Origin: Pleionea sediminis
Lineage (GTDB): Bacteria; Pseudomonadota; Gammaproteobacteria; Enterobacterales; Kangiellaceae
Length of the DNA stretch: 64,000 nucleotides
Reading direction: 5' to 3'
Assembly: GCF_007570825.1 (NCBI RefSeq)
Contig: NZ_SUNB01000001.1
Coordinates: 1,240,001 to 1,304,000 of the forward strand
Below the pieces are notes generated by a model, which searched no databases, was not told the origin of the DNA, and was given only the letters and a program-made list of their open reading frames with translations. Positions 52,940 through 63,959 of this stretch are shown piece by piece. Each line of letters starts with the position of its first letter. The first letter of the stretch is position 1. Both the position numbers and the translations under genes were made by a program.

Positions 52940-54501
52940 CAGTCTTCTCGCGTTACTCTGAGAACTTCTTCGATGGTGGTCATGCCTTCCAGCACTCTAT
53001 TTTTTCCGTCTTCTCGAATTGAAGGACTAAATTGACGGGCATGACGCTCAACCTTTTGCTCACTATCGCCGTTATGGACCATGGTTCGCATTTCATCATC
53101 AACTAGAAGCAATTCAAATAAACCTTGTCGACCTCGATAACCAAGATTCCGACACTCTTCACAACCCTTTGCTCGATATATTTGTGGCGGATTTGTCTCA
53201 TCAAATCCCATCAATCGACATTCTGTTTCGTCGGGCAAATAAGGTTCTTTACAGTCGTTACAAAGTGTACGTACTAGTCGTTGAGCTAACACACCAAGCA
53301 TTGAAGATGACAATAGAAATGGTTCGACGCCCATATCAACTAATCGAGTTACCGCACCAACAGCAGTGTTTGTATGTAGAGTAGATAAAACCAAGTGACC
53401 CGTTAATGACGCTTGAACAGCAATTTGTGCGGTTTCTAAATCTCGAATCTCACCAACCATCACAACATCAGGATCCTGTCGAAGAATCGCACGCAGCCCG
53501 CGTGCAAAGGTCATATCGACTTTTGTATTAACCTGAGTTTGACCAATACCATCGAGCAAATACTCAACTGGATCTTCGACGGTCAAAATATTCCTTTGTT
53601 TGCTGTTCAACATTGTTAAACCAGCATAAAGTGTTGTTGTTTTACCAGAACCAGTAGGACCGGTTACCAAAATAATTCCATGCGGTTTATGCAGAATACT
53701 ACTCATCTGTTGCATTAACTGCTTCGGCATTCCGAGGTGAGTAAAATCGAGTCGCCCGGCTTGTTTATCGAGCAGACGTAATACGACACGCTCACCATGA
53801 CTCGATGGCATGGTTGATACACGAACATCAACTGCTCGATTTGCAATTCTTAGAGCGATACGACCATCTTGAGGAATTCGCTTTTCTGCAATATCGAGTT
53901 TCGCCATTACTTTGATACGTGACACAAGTAGCGGTGCTAGCTTTCGACTAGGTGATAAAACTTCTCTTAAAACACCGTCGATACGAAAGCGAACGGTTAA
54001 TTCTTTTTCAAAAGTTTCGATATGAATATCGGAAGCACTTTCCTTGATTGCCTCCGTTAACAATGCGTTAATGAGCTTGATAATTGGCGCATCGTCTTCG
54101 TTCTCAAGTAAGTCCTCTGTTTCTGGCAACTCTTCCGCTAAGCGAAATAAATCCATTTCCTCACCGATGTCTTCCATTGCTTGCATCGCTTCAGAAGAAT
54201 CATTTTGGTATACCGCGCCTAAGTGTTGTTCAAATTCTTCATCAGGCACCGACTTCAGAGTCATTTCTCGGTCGAGAAACCGTCGCACTTCAACAATTGC
54301 ATCTCGACTAACATTTTGACGCGAAACAACGACTGCAGGAGAAGCCTTATCATCAACAACAACTACTCCATGCCGTTTTGCAAAACCAAACGGTAATCGA
54401 GCATGAACAATAGCTTCATCATCAGCTATCGGCATTTCATCAGCCGGCTGCATGGTGCTATCTAGCAAAGTATCGTCAGCGTGTTCTATCTCAGTTGTCA
54501 T
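52939..54501 (-). CDS. gspE: Type II secretion ATPase E
   Basis: Cytoplasmic hexameric ATPase powering pseudopilus assembly. An N1-type domain (about 30-110) binds GspL. The core has the Walker [16 protein letters not shown] (near residue 280), the Asp box [18 protein letters not shown], Walker [17 protein letters not shown], the His box [13 protein letters not shown] and a zinc site CNDC...CEEC. At 520 residues it is normal. The start overlaps the gspD end by eleven bases. Confidence 0.97.
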   Translation of the reverse strand: MTTEIEHADDTLLDSTMQPADEMPIADDEAIVHARLPFGFAKRHGVVVVDDKASPAVVVSRQNVSRDAIVEVRRFLDREMTLKSVPDEEFEQHLGAVYQNDSSEAMQAMEDIGEEMDLFRLAEELPETEDLLENEDDAPIIKLINALLTEAIKESASDIHIETFEKELTVRFRIDGVLREVLSPSRKLAPLLVSRIKVMAKLDIAEKRIPQDGRIALRIANRAVDVRVSTMPSSHGERVVLRLLDKQAGRLDFTHLGMPKQLMQQMSSILHKPHGIILVTGPTGSGKTTTLYAGLTMLNSKQRNILTVEDPVEYLLDGIGQTQVNTKVDMTFARGLRAILRQDPDVVMVGEIRDLETAQIAVQASLTGHLVLSTLHTNTAVGAVTRLVDMGVEPFLLSSSMLGVLAQRLVRTLCNDCKEPYLPDETECRLMGFDETNPPQIYRAKGCEECRNLGYRGRQGLFELLLVDDEMRTMVHNGDSEQKVERHARQFSPSIREDGKNRVLEGMTTIEEVLRVTRED

Positions 54502-56539
54502 TGTCCTGGTTCTCTTCTGGCAATGTCTCGTTTTTCTGCTGCTTCATACTTTCATCAAATGTTGGAGGTAATTCCAACTTCTCATTCCATGTGGGCAACA
54601 TTGGAGTATCATCATCATCGAACAGTGACACGCCCTTGGCACGCATATCGATTTGCTTGCCGCGAATAAAATTATATTTTCTTGAACTTAATTCATGGAT
54701 GCTTGAATCGTCTCGTAAAATTTTGGGACGAATGAATACCATCAAATTACGCTTTGTTTTACGAGTTTGATTTGAACTGAACAAACTGCCAATTAGCGGA
54801 ATATCACCAAGAATTGGTACCTTCTCTTGCGACTCTTGAATATCTTCATCAATCAAACCACCTAAAACCACCATACCGCCGTCGTTCACTTGAACTGTTG
54901 TAGTGATTTGTCGTTTGTTCGTAATAATGTCAGTTCCAGATGTACCAGCGATAGAAGAGACTTCTTGCTCAATCTGTAAGCGAACAGAATTACCCTCATT
55001 AATGAGAGGAGTAATTTTTAGTTTGATACCCACGTCCTTTCGGTCGACCGTAGTAAACGGATTTGAATTATTGTTTCCAAGAGCTGACCCAGTAACAATT
55101 GGAACTTCCTGACCAACACTGATTGCCGCTTCTTCGTTATCCAAAGTGGTGATACTCGGTGTCGATAAAACATTTGACTCGGTATCTCGACCCAAGGCCT
55201 GAACTAAAGCTCCCCACTCTAAATCGCCACTCGCATCCGATTCACCAAAGCCAAAAACAACCCCTTGTGAACCAGCCAGAGCCTGAGCGAGTGCCGCACC
55301 ATTGTCACCTTGCTGACGTACCGGATTGGTTCCAATTACGTTACCATTATTATCGAAAATAGCTTCGCCGCCCGTCTCTTGACCTTGCAAAGCAGCAATG
55401 CCTTGACCAACACCGACAATTGAGGCTCCGTTGTTTCCAAAGTTGGTAAAAGCTCCAGCTGCGGACGCAAGTTGAACCCCTAATTGTTTCAAACCAACAT
55501 CGGAAACTTCGGCAATAACTGCTTCAACGTGAACTTGAGCGCGACGAATGTCGAGTTGGCGAATAACAGCTTCGAAAGATTTGAGCATGTCCGGCTGAGC
55601 AGTGATAACAAGTGCATTGGTGCCTTCATGCGCTTTAATTGAATAGGGTTTACCGCTAGCACGTTGTTGGGTTTTACCTTGTGGCTCTTCGATGGATTCT
55701 CCAACGCCCTCTAAAAGTTGAGCAACTTCAGAGGCTTGCGCATAATTGAGATAAATAACCTTGGTATTTCCATCAGCGTTATTTTCTGCATCAAGTCGAG
55801 AAATCAATGCGCGCAATCGAAGCCGGTCTCGTTTTTCGGCACTCAACAATATGCTGTTAGTTCTCTCATCTGCAACGAACCGAGGTTGCGAAGTACCCAC
55901 TTCTTTCTGAGCACCTTGTTTCTGTAATGTTTCTAAAATACGCACAACTTCTGACGCCGCTGCGTGTTCAAGCTCGATAACTTCTAATTCTTCATTACTC
56001 TCATGATCAATTTGTTGAATTACTTTCACAATTCGGTCCACATTAGCTTTTGAGTCATGAAGTAACAAAACATTAGTGGCTCTAATTTGCCCCATATGCA
56101 TTCGTTGAGGGATCAATTGACGAAGCACCGGAACTAGCTGGGTAACATCGACGTTTTCAACTTTTATAACTCGTGTTACCTGTTCATCGGCAGGAGCATC
56201 TAAATTACCAGAATCCACACGAGTCGCATCTTGCTTGGCTTCTTGAAGCTGTACGACTTTAACGATATCTCCTTGTTCAACGACACCAAAATCGTTGAGT
56301 TTCAAGACACTCAGAAAAAGCCCCCATATCTCATCTTCATCGAGCGGAGTTTGGGAAATAACGTTGACCTTCTTCCCTTTGACTCTATCGCTAAGAATGA
56401 TCGTTTTACCTGTTAAACGACTCACTGTTTCGATAAAAACCTTAATATCCGTATCTTTTAAATTGACGGTCGCTTTACCCGCCCACGAAAAAGGGGTCAG
56501 AAGCACCATCAGTATCGCCATAAGGCAATATTTTTTCAT
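54491..56539 (-). CDS. gspD: Type II secretion secretin D
   Basis: Outer-membrane secretin channel. The signal peptide ends near FSWA. The N0 domain ([25 protein letters not shown]) is followed by N1-N3 domains with repeated [16 protein letters not shown]-type segments, a Gly-rich loop, and the secretin core with [31 protein letters not shown] and [17 protein letters not shown] chose the ATG at 56539 (MKKYCLM) because it places the signal peptide at the start; the frame open to 56638 adds 33 unlikely residues. This gives 682 residues. Confidence 0.95.
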   Translation of the reverse strand: MKKYCLMAILMVLLTPFSWAGKATVNLKDTDIKVFIETVSRLTGKTIILSDRVKGKKVNVISQTPLDEDEIWGLFLSVLKLNDFGVVEQGDIVKVVQLQEAKQDATRVDSGNLDAPADEQVTRVIKVENVDVTQLVPVLRQLIPQRMHMGQIRATNVLLLHDSKANVDRIVKVIQQIDHESNEELEVIELEHAAASEVVRILETLQKQGAQKEVGTSQPRFVADERTNSILLSAEKRDRLRLRALISRLDAENNADGNTKVIYLNYAQASEVAQLLEGVGESIEEPQGKTQQRASGKPYSIKAHEGTNALVITAQPDMLKSFEAVIRQLDIRRAQVHVEAVIAEVSDVGLKQLGVQLASAAGAFTNFGNNGASIVGVGQGIAALQGQETGGEAIFDNNGNVIGTNPVRQQGDNGAALAQALAGSQGVVFGFGESDASGDLEWGALVQALGRDTESNVLSTPSITTLDNEEAAISVGQEVPIVTGSALGNNNSNPFTTVDRKDVGIKLKITPLINEGNSVRLQIEQEVSSIAGTSGTDIITNKRQITTTVQVNDGGMVVLGGLIDEDIQESQEKVPILGDIPLIGSLFSSNQTRKTKRNLMVFIRPKILRDDSSIHELSSRKYNFIRGKQIDMRAKGVSLFDDDDTPMLPTWNEKLELPPTFDESMKQQKNETLPEENQDNDN

Positions 56540-56653
56540 TGATCGGTCCCTTACTTTCGAAATCATATGTGTACCTGCATAACTCGTATTATCGTACTTT
56601 GCCAAGCATCGTGTGTTGTTTATCGTTAAAAAAGCCAAAATAAATTGCTTCGC

Positions 56654-57580
56654 TTATTGTCCACCCAGTTTGACCGTGATGTCCTGAGACTGCCCGTTTC
56701 TTAATAACGTTAAGCTTACCTCAGAGGCGTTAGCTAAATTTTGTTGCAACATCATTAATTGGGAAGGGTCGTTTAATGGCACTCCATTGATATTGGTGAC
56801 AATATCATTTCTTCTGAGTTTCAACTCATAAAATAACCGCCGGGCTTTACCAGGAGAAATTTTAACCCCTTTAATAAGACCATTCTCCATAACTGGTTGC
56901 CAACGTATTAAATCTTTAAGACTCGCCGGATCAGACTGCAACTTCTCTTTTAAATCAGCAAACTCGCGCTTTACGCGCGCATTATCAACCACCAAACTTT
57001 CGCCTCTATCCGGCGTTTCGGGCAGAATCTCTGGTTGGCGAGCATCGGTTTGCATAGAAATAACAGACTCTGACTCTTCCAAAGTCAGCGATTCCAGTCT
57101 TCCATTTCTATTCAAAATAACTTTATTGGCCTGCACCTGATGTAGCTTAGCTCCTTGAGCGCCACTGACAACATCGCCTAAAAAATAAACTTCTTGATTT
57201 GCACCACCCGACTCAATAATTGCACTAGCTCGTTCGCTGTCGTCAGAGGCATAAATACCTCGTAATTTAAGAGGAAGAGGTGTTTCACCCGCTACCTCTT
57301 CTTCAATAGGTTCGGGATCCGCCTGAGGAATTGCAGTGGCATCGCCAAATAAATGCTTGCTGGTAATCGCTCTAACTGAAACCTGCACCTGCTGAGAAGG
57401 GCCAGCTGTTGCTTGCCGAGCAGGCGGAGTCACTCGGTAATCAGCCACCGATGCATCAACCCAAAGCCATACCAATTTCGCGAGCAGATACAAACTGATC
57501 ACTAATAACACACCACTCCCCAGTTTTATCCAAGGTTCGGGTTTGTTAAACCGATTGACTAGTGCTGCATCAAGTTGCAT
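56654..57580 (-). CDS. gspC: Type II secretion protein C
   Basis: Inner-membrane protein that connects the platform to the secretin and helps choose substrates. One membrane helix (about 20-43) is followed by the homology region (about 95-165; LPLKLRGIYASDDSERASAIIE, VYFLGDVVSGAQGAKLHQV) and a C-terminal PDZ domain (about 220-308; KGVKISPGKARRLFYELKLRRNDIVTNINGVPL). At 308 residues it is standard. It is the first gene of the gspC-N operon. Confidence 0.95.
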   Translation of the reverse strand: MQLDAALVNRFNKPEPWIKLGSGVLLVISLYLLAKLVWLWVDASVADYRVTPPARQATAGPSQQVQVSVRAITSKHLFGDATAIPQADPEPIEEEVAGETPLPLKLRGIYASDDSERASAIIESGGANQEVYFLGDVVSGAQGAKLHQVQANKVILNRNGRLESLTLEESESVISMQTDARQPEILPETPDRGESLVVDNARVKREFADLKEKLQSDPASLKDLIRWQPVMENGLIKGVKISPGKARRLFYELKLRRNDIVTNINGVPLNDPSQLMMLQQNLANASEVSLTLLRNGQSQDITVKLGGQ

Positions 57581-57824
57581 TATCTCAAATTCCTAAAGTT
57601 CGCTGCCTTGCCAAGGCCCTGATTTTATTATTCTAAACCGCATATTCGCGAAGACTCGCTAGCATACCAAAAAATCTGGTGGATCTCTTATGTAAACCGG
57701 GTACTATTCACAAAAATATCCTTTTAAGATAAATTTTGCTATACGTGTCTCGATAAAATTTGCTATGAGAACTCGCCAATCCACACCATACACAAACACA
57801 ATCTACCAAGTGACTCTATAAACG

Positions 57825-58217
57825 ATGCAAATGGAAGAAAAGGTCCGATTAGATAAATGGCTCTGGGCCGCACGCTTTTTTAAGACACGAGCCCTTGCCA
57901 AAGCCGCAATTGAAGGCGGAAAAGTCCATTATGATGGGCAACGAGTGAAACCTGGTCGCTCTGCTCAAATTGATGGTCGAGTAACCTTACGAATTGGTTT
58001 TGATGAAAAAGAAATTATTATCAAATCGATCAGTGATCGACGTGGGCCTGCACCAGAAGCACAAAAACTGTACGAAGAAACCGAAGAAAGCATCAAATCA
58101 CGAGAAGAAGCCCGTGCCCTAAGAAAAGCAGCGGGAATCACCGCTCCACAGAAAAAACCCGATAAAAAACAACGCCGCCAAATTCATCGCTTTAAACGAA
58201 TCAATACAGAAGAGTAA
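57825..58217 (+). CDS. hslR: Ribosome-associated heat shock protein Hsp15
   Basis: S4-domain RNA-binding protein that recycles free 50S subunits carrying nascent chains. The S4 motif is VRLDKWLWAARFFKTRALA, then IEGGKVHYDGQRVKPG. The C-terminus is a charged, Lys/Arg-rich helix. At 130 residues the length fits E. coli HslR (133). The start could be either of the first two Met codons. The 244 bases upstream to the divergent gspC contain a direct repeat of about 11 bases (TTTGCTAT core) that could mark promoters. hslO follows after 39 bases, the usual hslR-hslO order. Confidence 0.94.
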   Translation: MQMEEKVRLDKWLWAARFFKTRALAKAAIEGGKVHYDGQRVKPGRSAQIDGRVTLRIGFDEKEIIIKSISDRRGPAPEAQKLYEETEESIKSREEARALRKAAGITAPQKKPDKKQRRQIHRFKRINTEE

Positions 58218-58256
58218 AATACTCGCAATCCGACTGACTCCTAAAGAATTAGTGCT

Positions 58257-59135
58257 ATGAACGATATTAGAGAAACAGACTACATCCAACGTTTTTTATT
58301 TGAAGAACATGCAGTTAGAGGCCAATGGATCGCTTTGAGCAACAGTTTAAAAGAGTTGGTTGCAGGACACGAATATCCTGCGCCAGTCAAAAAACAGCTC
58401 TTCAAATCAGCTCTAGCGACAAATTTACTGGCAGAAACGCTTAAATTTGAGGGGCGACTAACCCTGCAAGCTCAAAGTGGCGGGGATTTAAAAATCCTCC
58501 TCATTCAGGCCAATCATGAGCATGAGTTTCGAGGTGTCGCTCGACACAATGATATCGTTCCTGAGTCTGAAGACATCAAAACTCTGATGCCAGGTGCACA
58601 AATGGCATTAACGATCGAACCAGAAGGTGGTCGTCGATATCAAGGAATTGTCCCCATGCATAAGCCTAGTCTTGCCGAAAACATTGAAGACTATTTTGCA
58701 CAGTCGGAGCAATTAGCAACTCGAATTTGGCTTTTTTGCGGTGAAGACAAGGCTGCAGGGCTTCTTTTACAAGCGATGCCCGAAGAAAACGACGAAAGTG
58801 GCTTTGAGCATCTCAGCCAACTGGCAAACACACTAAGTCAAGATGAAGCCTTGTCTCTCGATTCAAACACCGTGCTACATCGATTATTCCACCAAGATCC
58901 CCTAAGACTTTTTGAGCCGAAAACAATTAACTACCGTTGTGGGTGCAGTCGCCAGAAATCATTAAACTCATTGCTATTGGTCCCTATAGCCGAACTCGAA
59001 GAAATTATTGAAAAAGAAGGAAAAGTCTCGATGAATTGCGAGTTTTGTCAAACCCACTACGAGTTTGATGCTATCGATGTTGAGCAAGTATTCGCCAATT
59101 CGGGGCGTGATATGCAATCTGATACAACACAATAA
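58257..59135 (+). CDS. hslO: Redox-regulated molecular chaperone Hsp33
   Basis: Holdase chaperone activated by oxidation and unfolding. The N-terminal domain contains the LKELVAGHEYPAPVKKQLF and GGDLKILLIQANHEHEFRGVAR segments. The C-terminal redox switch has four zinc-binding Cys: CxC at 228 and 230 and CxxC at 261 and 264. At 292 residues the length is exact. It follows hslR on the same strand. Confidence 0.96.
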   Translation: MNDIRETDYIQRFLFEEHAVRGQWIALSNSLKELVAGHEYPAPVKKQLFKSALATNLLAETLKFEGRLTLQAQSGGDLKILLIQANHEHEFRGVARHNDIVPESEDIKTLMPGAQMALTIEPEGGRRYQGIVPMHKPSLAENIEDYFAQSEQLATRIWLFCGEDKAAGLLLQAMPEENDESGFEHLSQLANTLSQDEALSLDSNTVLHRLFHQDPLRLFEPKTINYRCGCSRQKSLNSLLLVPIAELEEIIEKEGKVSMNCEFCQTHYEFDAIDVEQVFANSGRDMQSDTTQ

Positions 59136-59167
59136 AAGCAATAATGAATTTTTTTCTGTGCTTTTAT
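59132..59167 (+). terminator. Weak hairpin after hslO
   Basis: A 9-bp stem (59132-59140 with 59159-59167) with a T-rich 18-base loop lies at the hslO stop. It may end the hslRO transcript, but the loop is large and the tail is short. Confidence 0.4.
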
Positions 59168-59212
59168 AAAATCAAATCGAATGACAGTTTGTTTGAATCA
59201 ATAAAATCCGAT

Positions 59213-59240
59213 TTGTTAATACGCCAATGACAGGTATAAT
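59213..59240 (+). promoter_or_regulatory. Sigma70-type promoter of gcvT-gcvH
   Basis: TTGTTA (59213-59218) and a perfect TATAAT (59235-59240) are spaced by 16 bases. The expected start leaves a leader of about 80 bases before gcvT. I see no glycine riboswitch pattern in the leader. Confidence 0.65.
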
Positions 59241-59327
59241 TCGCGCTCAAAAATTAAGCATAAAAATCAGCCTCTAACTGTGAAGTTCACTTTATAGAGT
59301 GTTGTCCAGAAAGACAGGAATTTATTT

Positions 59328-60413
59328 ATGGGTTTAAAAACGCCTTTTCATGAGCTTCACGTAGACGCTGGGGCTAGAATGGTCGACTTTGGTGGATGGG
59401 ATATGCCCATCAATTATGGCTCTCAAATTGAAGAGCACAATGCCGTTCGACAAGACGCAGGCATGTTTGACGTTTCCCATATGACAATCGTTGATGTTCA
59501 AGGTAAAGATGCAAAACCATACTTAAGAAAACTTCTCGCAAACGATATTGCTAAGCTCAACAAACCGGGTAAGGCACTTTATAGTGGCATGCTCAACGAA
59601 AATGGTGGAGTAATCGATGATCTGATTACTTACTTCATTAACGAGGAGTTTTATCGCGTCGTTGTCAATGCTTCTACACGTGAAAAAGATTTAGAGTGGA
59701 TGCAGAAGCAAGCTCAAAACTTCGAAGTTTCTGTTGACCATAATAAAAACTACGCCATGTTGGCTGTTCAAGGACCCAACGCAATTGAGAAAACCCAAGC
59801 CGCATTGAGTGAGCAGCAAAAGCAAGCAATTGAAGGCTTAGGCGTTTTTTTCGCGGTCGATACCGAAGGATTCTTCATCGCTCGAACAGGCTACACCGGC
59901 GAAGATGGCTTTGAAATCATGATTCCACTCGACAAGGTTTCCAGTTTTTGGGAAGCGCTAATAAAAGCAGGCGTACAACCTTGCGGACTGGGAGCCAGAG
60001 ACACTCTACGCCTGGAAGCCGGAATGAACTTATACGGCCAGGATATGGACGAAAATATATCACCTCTCGAAGCCAACATGGGCTGGACTATTAGTTGGGA
60101 GCCCGAAGACAGAGACTTTATTGGTCGCACAGCACTCACCCAACAAAAAGCAGAAGGTGTCAAAAATAAACTCGCTGGATTGGTTCTGGAAGGCAAAGGC
60201 GTTTTACGGCCCCACATGAAAGTTATTTGTGAAGATGGCAGTGAAGGCGAAATAACTAGCGGCACCATGTCACCCACATTAAAAAAGAGCATTGCTTTTG
60301 CTCGGGTTCCAAAAACATGTGGCGAAACCGTCATGGTTGAAATGCGTGGCAAGCAGGTTCCTGCCAAGGTTGTAAAGGCATGTTTCGTGCGTAAAGGCGA
60401 GCCTCTCGTTTAG
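59328..60413 (+). CDS. gcvT: Glycine cleavage system aminomethyltransferase (T protein)
   Basis: Transfers the methylene group from aminomethyl-lipoyl GcvH to tetrahydrofolate, releasing ammonia. Family segments are [82 protein letters not shown] and [19 protein letters not shown]. At 361 residues the length is exact. It is followed by gcvH after 74 bases. Confidence 0.97.
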   Translation: MGLKTPFHELHVDAGARMVDFGGWDMPINYGSQIEEHNAVRQDAGMFDVSHMTIVDVQGKDAKPYLRKLLANDIAKLNKPGKALYSGMLNENGGVIDDLITYFINEEFYRVVVNASTREKDLEWMQKQAQNFEVSVDHNKNYAMLAVQGPNAIEKTQAALSEQQKQAIEGLGVFFAVDTEGFFIARTGYTGEDGFEIMIPLDKVSSFWEALIKAGVQPCGLGARDTLRLEAGMNLYGQDMDENISPLEANMGWTISWEPEDRDFIGRTALTQQKAEGVKNKLAGLVLEGKGVLRPHMKVICEDGSEGEITSGTMSPTLKKSIAFARVPKTCGETVMVEMRGKQVPAKVVKACFVRKGEPLV

Positions 60414-60487
60414 ACCGATAGATAGTTTAAGAAGAATTTTAAAATTACGTTAAAATAACAGTAAATGAAGCAACGAGGATTATTTAA

Positions 60488-60877
60488 ATGAGCGATATCC
60501 CTAGCGAGTTAAAGTACGCATCAAGCCATGAATGGGCTCGCCTGGAAGACGATGGCAGTATAGTTGTCGGTATTACTGACCATGCGCAAGGTCTTCTTGG
60601 AGACGTCGTGTACGTCGAGTTACCTGAGATTGACTCAGATATTGGAGCTGGCGATGAAATCGCTGTTGTTGAGTCGGTTAAAGCCGCTTCGGACATTTAC
60701 GCTCCTATCTCCGGAACAATCATTGAAATAAATGATACTCTGGAAGACGCTCCAGAGACCGTTAATACCGATTGCTATGGTGATGGCTGGATGTTTCGCA
60801 TTCAGCCGAGCAACGAAACGGATTATCAAGATTTGATGGACGCTGAAGCTTACCAAGAGTCTATCGCCGACGAATAA
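60488..60877 (+). CDS. gcvH: Glycine cleavage system H protein
   Basis: Lipoyl-carrying shuttle protein between the P, T and L proteins. The lipoylation site is Lys65 in [14 protein letters not shown]. The N-terminal [37 protein letters not shown] region and the C-terminal [10 protein letters not shown] are diagnostic. At 129 residues it is standard. A strong terminator follows 22 bases after the stop. Confidence 0.97.
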   Translation: MSDIPSELKYASSHEWARLEDDGSIVVGITDHAQGLLGDVVYVELPEIDSDIGAGDEIAVVESVKAASDIYAPISGTIIEINDTLEDAPETVNTDCYGDGWMFRIQPSNETDYQDLMDAEAYQESIADE

Positions 60878-60899
60878 GTCGGAAACAAACAACTCAATT

Positions 60900-60936
60900 A
60901 GCCTCGACAAATTTTTGTTGAGGCTTTTGTTTTTAT
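60900..60936 (+). terminator. Rho-independent terminator after gcvH
   Basis: A 12-bp stem (60900-60911 with 60914-60925, one G-T pair) is followed by a T-rich tract. It separates gcvH from gcvP. Confidence 0.85.
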
Positions 60937-60964
60937 AGTCTGCAATTTTTGAAAACGACTGCCG

Positions 60965-60970
60965 TATAAT
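60965..60970 (+). promoter_or_regulatory. Putative -10 box for gcvP
   Basis: A perfect TATAAT lies 41 bases before the gcvP start and directly after the gcvH terminator. The -35 region is poor, so an activator may be needed. An upstream ATG within this box (60969) is therefore unlikely to be the gcvP start. Confidence 0.55.
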
Positions 60971-61010
60971 GCGAAGTCTTAAACCGGCTATTACTGGAAG
61001 AAGTTCACGA

Positions 61011-63902
61011 ATGAATCAGTCAAATACTCAAACCCTCACCCAATTGGAAAACAATCAAGAGTTTGTTCAACGGCATATCGGTCCCAGTGCAGAAGAAACT
61101 GCCGAAATGCTCCAGACCCTTGGCATGAATTCAATTGAAGAGCTTGTCGAGCAAACCGTTCCCAAAAAAATCCAATTAGCGGAACCTCTTCCTCTCCCAG
61201 CGGCCAAAAGCGAATCTGACGCTCTCAGCTACCTTCATAGTCTGGCGCGCAAAAACAAAGTATTCAAATCTTACATCGGAATGGGTTATTACAACGTAAA
61301 AACCCCAACTGTTATTTTGCGAAATGTGCTCGAGAATCCAGGTTGGTACACGGCCTATACGCCTTATCAGCCAGAAGGTGCGCAAGGCAGATTGGAAGCA
61401 ATCATTAACTTCCAACAAATGACCATGGATTTGACCGGATTAGACTTAGCCAGTGCTTCTTTACTAGACGAGGCAACCGCTGCTGCAGAATCAATGGCAT
61501 TAGCAAAACGTGTTTCAAAAAACAAAAAGTCCAATGCCTTTTTCATCGATCAAAATGCTTATCCTCAAACCATCGATGTAATGAAAGAACGGGCGCACTA
61601 CTTTGGCTTTGAGTTGATTTTCGGTCCAGCGGACGATGCCGCAAATCACGATGTATTTGGTGCGTTCCTTCAATACCCAGATCGCTTTGGTAATATCCTT
61701 CCTCTTGAAAATACGATTGAAACGTTGCACCAGAAAAAAGCCATTGTCGCTGTCGCAACCGATTTAATGAGCTTAGTCACTCTAAAATCACCCGGAGAAA
61801 TGGGCGCCGATGTAGTACTTGGATCAGCTCAAAGATTTGGTGTACCAATGGGCTATGGCGGCCCTCACGCCGCTTTCTTCGCAACAAGAGACGCCTACAA
61901 ACGTGCTTTGCCTGGCAGAATTATTGGCGTATCAAAAGACACGCACGGTAATCAAGCTCTGCGCATGGCTATGCAAACAAGAGAGCAGCATATTCGTCGA
62001 GAAAAAGCTACGTCGAACATTTGTACTGCTCAAGTGTTACTTGCCAATATGGCTTCATTTTATGCGGTGTATCATGGACCAGAAGGTTTAAAAAGAATTG
62101 CAACTCGTATCAACAGGCTCACCTCACTTCTGGCAGAAGGATTAAAACAATCTGGTGTGACAATTGAAAACGAGCATTGGTTTGACACTCTAACAATTAA
62201 AGTGTCAGATAAAGCCTCCGTTTTACAACGAGCAAACGACAACCAATTAAATTTACGAGTCGATGAAACGGGTAACCTTGGTATTTCGATCGATGAAACA
62301 ACAACTCGAGAAGACATAAAAACTCTATTAGAAGTTATCACCGGTAAATCACCTGCTTTCGATTTAGAGCAAGAAGATGCGAAACTGGTTGCTAACACTT
62401 TAAGCAGTGTGCCCCTTGAGTTACAACGCAATAGTGAGTTTTTAACCCACGCAGTATTCAATTCTTATCACTCAGAAACAGAGATGTTGCGCTACTTAAA
62501 GCGACTGGAAAATAAAGACATTTCGTTAACTCACTCGATGATTGCATTAGGCTCTTGCACCATGAAACTCAATGCAACATCCGAAATGATCCCCGTCACC
62601 TGGCCAGAATTTGCCAATATCCATCCGTTTGCGCCAAATGATCAAACGGAAGGTTATCAACAAATGATCCAAGAATTAAGCGATTGGCTAGTGACCATTA
62701 CGGGCTACGATAATATTTCGATGCAACCCAACTCAGGAGCTCAAGGAGAGTATGCTGGGTTGCTTGCTATCATGAAGTACCATGAAAGCCGCGGCGAAGG
62801 ACATCGCAATATTTGTCTAATTCCAAGTTCAGCTCACGGCACTAATCCTGCCAGTGCGCAAATGGCAAATATGAAAGTCGTCGTTGTGAATTGCGATGAT
62901 AAAGGCAACGTTGATATCGACGACTTAAAGAAAAAAGCAGAAGAACTCTCTGAAAACTTAGCCGCTATTATGGTGACTTATCCATCAACTCATGGAGTTT
63001 ACGAAGAATCAATAAAAGATATTTGCGACATCGTACACCAACACGGTGGTCAAGTTTATATGGATGGCGCCAACATGAATGCGCAAGTGGGTATTACCGC
63101 TCCGGGCTTAATTGGCTCAGATGTATCTCACCTTAATCTCCATAAAACATTCTGTATTCCACATGGTGGCGGTGGCCCAGGCATGGGGCCAATTGGAGTA
63201 AAATCACATCTTGCTCCGTTTCTTCCCAACCATGCAGTAAAAACAATTGAAGGACCTAACAGAGAAAACGGTGCGGTATCAGCCGCACCTTACGGCAGTG
63301 CTTCAATTCTACCAATCAGCTACATGTACATTGCCATGATGGGTGGCAAGGGTCTAAGAGAAGCGACAGAGTATGCATTGCTCAATGCAAACTACTTAGC
63401 CAAACGGCTGGCCGATCACTACCCAGTTTTATACACCGGAAGAAATGATCGCGTTGCACACGAGTGCATTATCGATTTAAGACCAATAAAAGCAGACACT
63501 GGCATTACAGAAGTTGATATTGCAAAGCGATTACTCGACTTCGGCTTCCACTCTCCTACAATGAGCTTCCCTGTTGCTGGAACTCTGATGATAGAACCAA
63601 CGGAAAGTGAATCGAAAGCTGAGCTGGATCGTTTTATTGAAAGCATGATTGCTATCAAGCAAGAAATTCACAAAATTGAAACCGGCGCATTAGATAAAGA
63701 GGATAACCCTTTAAAAAATGCTCCTCACACTCAGTTCGATTTAACAGTGTGGGAAAAAAGTTACTCAATAAAAGAAGCATGCTTCCCACTTGCCGATCAA
63801 ATTACAAGCAAATTTTGGCCATCAGTAAATCGTATTGATGATGTATTTGGCGATCGAAACTTGATGTGCAGCTGTCCAACCATAGACAGTTATCGAGATT
63901 AA
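61011..63902 (+). CDS. gcvP: Glycine dehydrogenase (decarboxylating), P protein
   Basis: PLP enzyme that decarboxylates glycine and loads aminomethyl onto GcvH. It is the fused, homodimeric form. The N-terminal half has [17 protein letters not shown] and [44 protein letters not shown]; the C-terminal half has the PLP Lys712 in [22 protein letters not shown] and SCPTIDSY at the end. I chose the ATG at 61011 (MNQSNTQ) since the frame upstream crosses the -10 box; this gives 963 residues, the usual length. A GGAAG ribosome site is upstream. Confidence 0.97.
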   Translation: MNQSNTQTLTQLENNQEFVQRHIGPSAEETAEMLQTLGMNSIEELVEQTVPKKIQLAEPLPLPAAKSESDALSYLHSLARKNKVFKSYIGMGYYNVKTPTVILRNVLENPGWYTAYTPYQPEGAQGRLEAIINFQQMTMDLTGLDLASASLLDEATAAAESMALAKRVSKNKKSNAFFIDQNAYPQTIDVMKERAHYFGFELIFGPADDAANHDVFGAFLQYPDRFGNILPLENTIETLHQKKAIVAVATDLMSLVTLKSPGEMGADVVLGSAQRFGVPMGYGGPHAAFFATRDAYKRALPGRIIGVSKDTHGNQALRMAMQTREQHIRREKATSNICTAQVLLANMASFYAVYHGPEGLKRIATRINRLTSLLAEGLKQSGVTIENEHWFDTLTIKVSDKASVLQRANDNQLNLRVDETGNLGISIDETTTREDIKTLLEVITGKSPAFDLEQEDAKLVANTLSSVPLELQRNSEFLTHAVFNSYHSETEMLRYLKRLENKDISLTHSMIALGSCTMKLNATSEMIPVTWPEFANIHPFAPNDQTEGYQQMIQELSDWLVTITGYDNISMQPNSGAQGEYAGLLAIMKYHESRGEGHRNICLIPSSAHGTNPASAQMANMKVVVVNCDDKGNVDIDDLKKKAEELSENLAAIMVTYPSTHGVYEESIKDICDIVHQHGGQVYMDGANMNAQVGITAPGLIGSDVSHLNLHKTFCIPHGGGGPGMGPIGVKSHLAPFLPNHAVKTIEGPNRENGAVSAAPYGSASILPISYMYIAMMGGKGLREATEYALLNANYLAKRLADHYPVLYTGRNDRVAHECIIDLRPIKADTGITEVDIAKRLLDFGFHSPTMSFPVAGTLMIEPTESESKAELDRFIESMIAIKQEIHKIETGALDKEDNPLKNAPHTQFDLTVWEKSYSIKEACFPLADQITSKFWPSVNRIDDVFGDRNLMCSCPTIDSYRD

Positions 63903-63918
63903 AATACTCGTAAATATT

Positions 63919-63946
63919 AAAGGCCGCTTTTTAGCGGCCTTTTTAT
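63919..63946. terminator. Rho-independent terminator after gcvP
   Basis: A perfect 10-bp GC-rich stem (63919-63928 with 63933-63942, loop TTTT) is followed by a T-tract. The A-run on the left also allows use by a convergent gene. Confidence 0.92.
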
Positions 63947-63959
63947 TGCTCAAGAGTCA

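Noticed and set aside
57721-57770. Direct repeat with TTTGCTAT core upstream of hslR as a defined operator
   Set aside because: The copies are imperfect and lie in AT-rich sequence; they could be overlapping -10 regions or chance, so no separate feature is claimed.
59241-59327. Glycine riboswitch in the gcvT leader
   Set aside because: The leader is only about 80 bases and lacks the conserved paired-aptamer sequence pattern that I would expect.
59891-60367. 158-codon frame antisense to gcvT
   Set aside because: Opposite a highly conserved gene, with no independent support.
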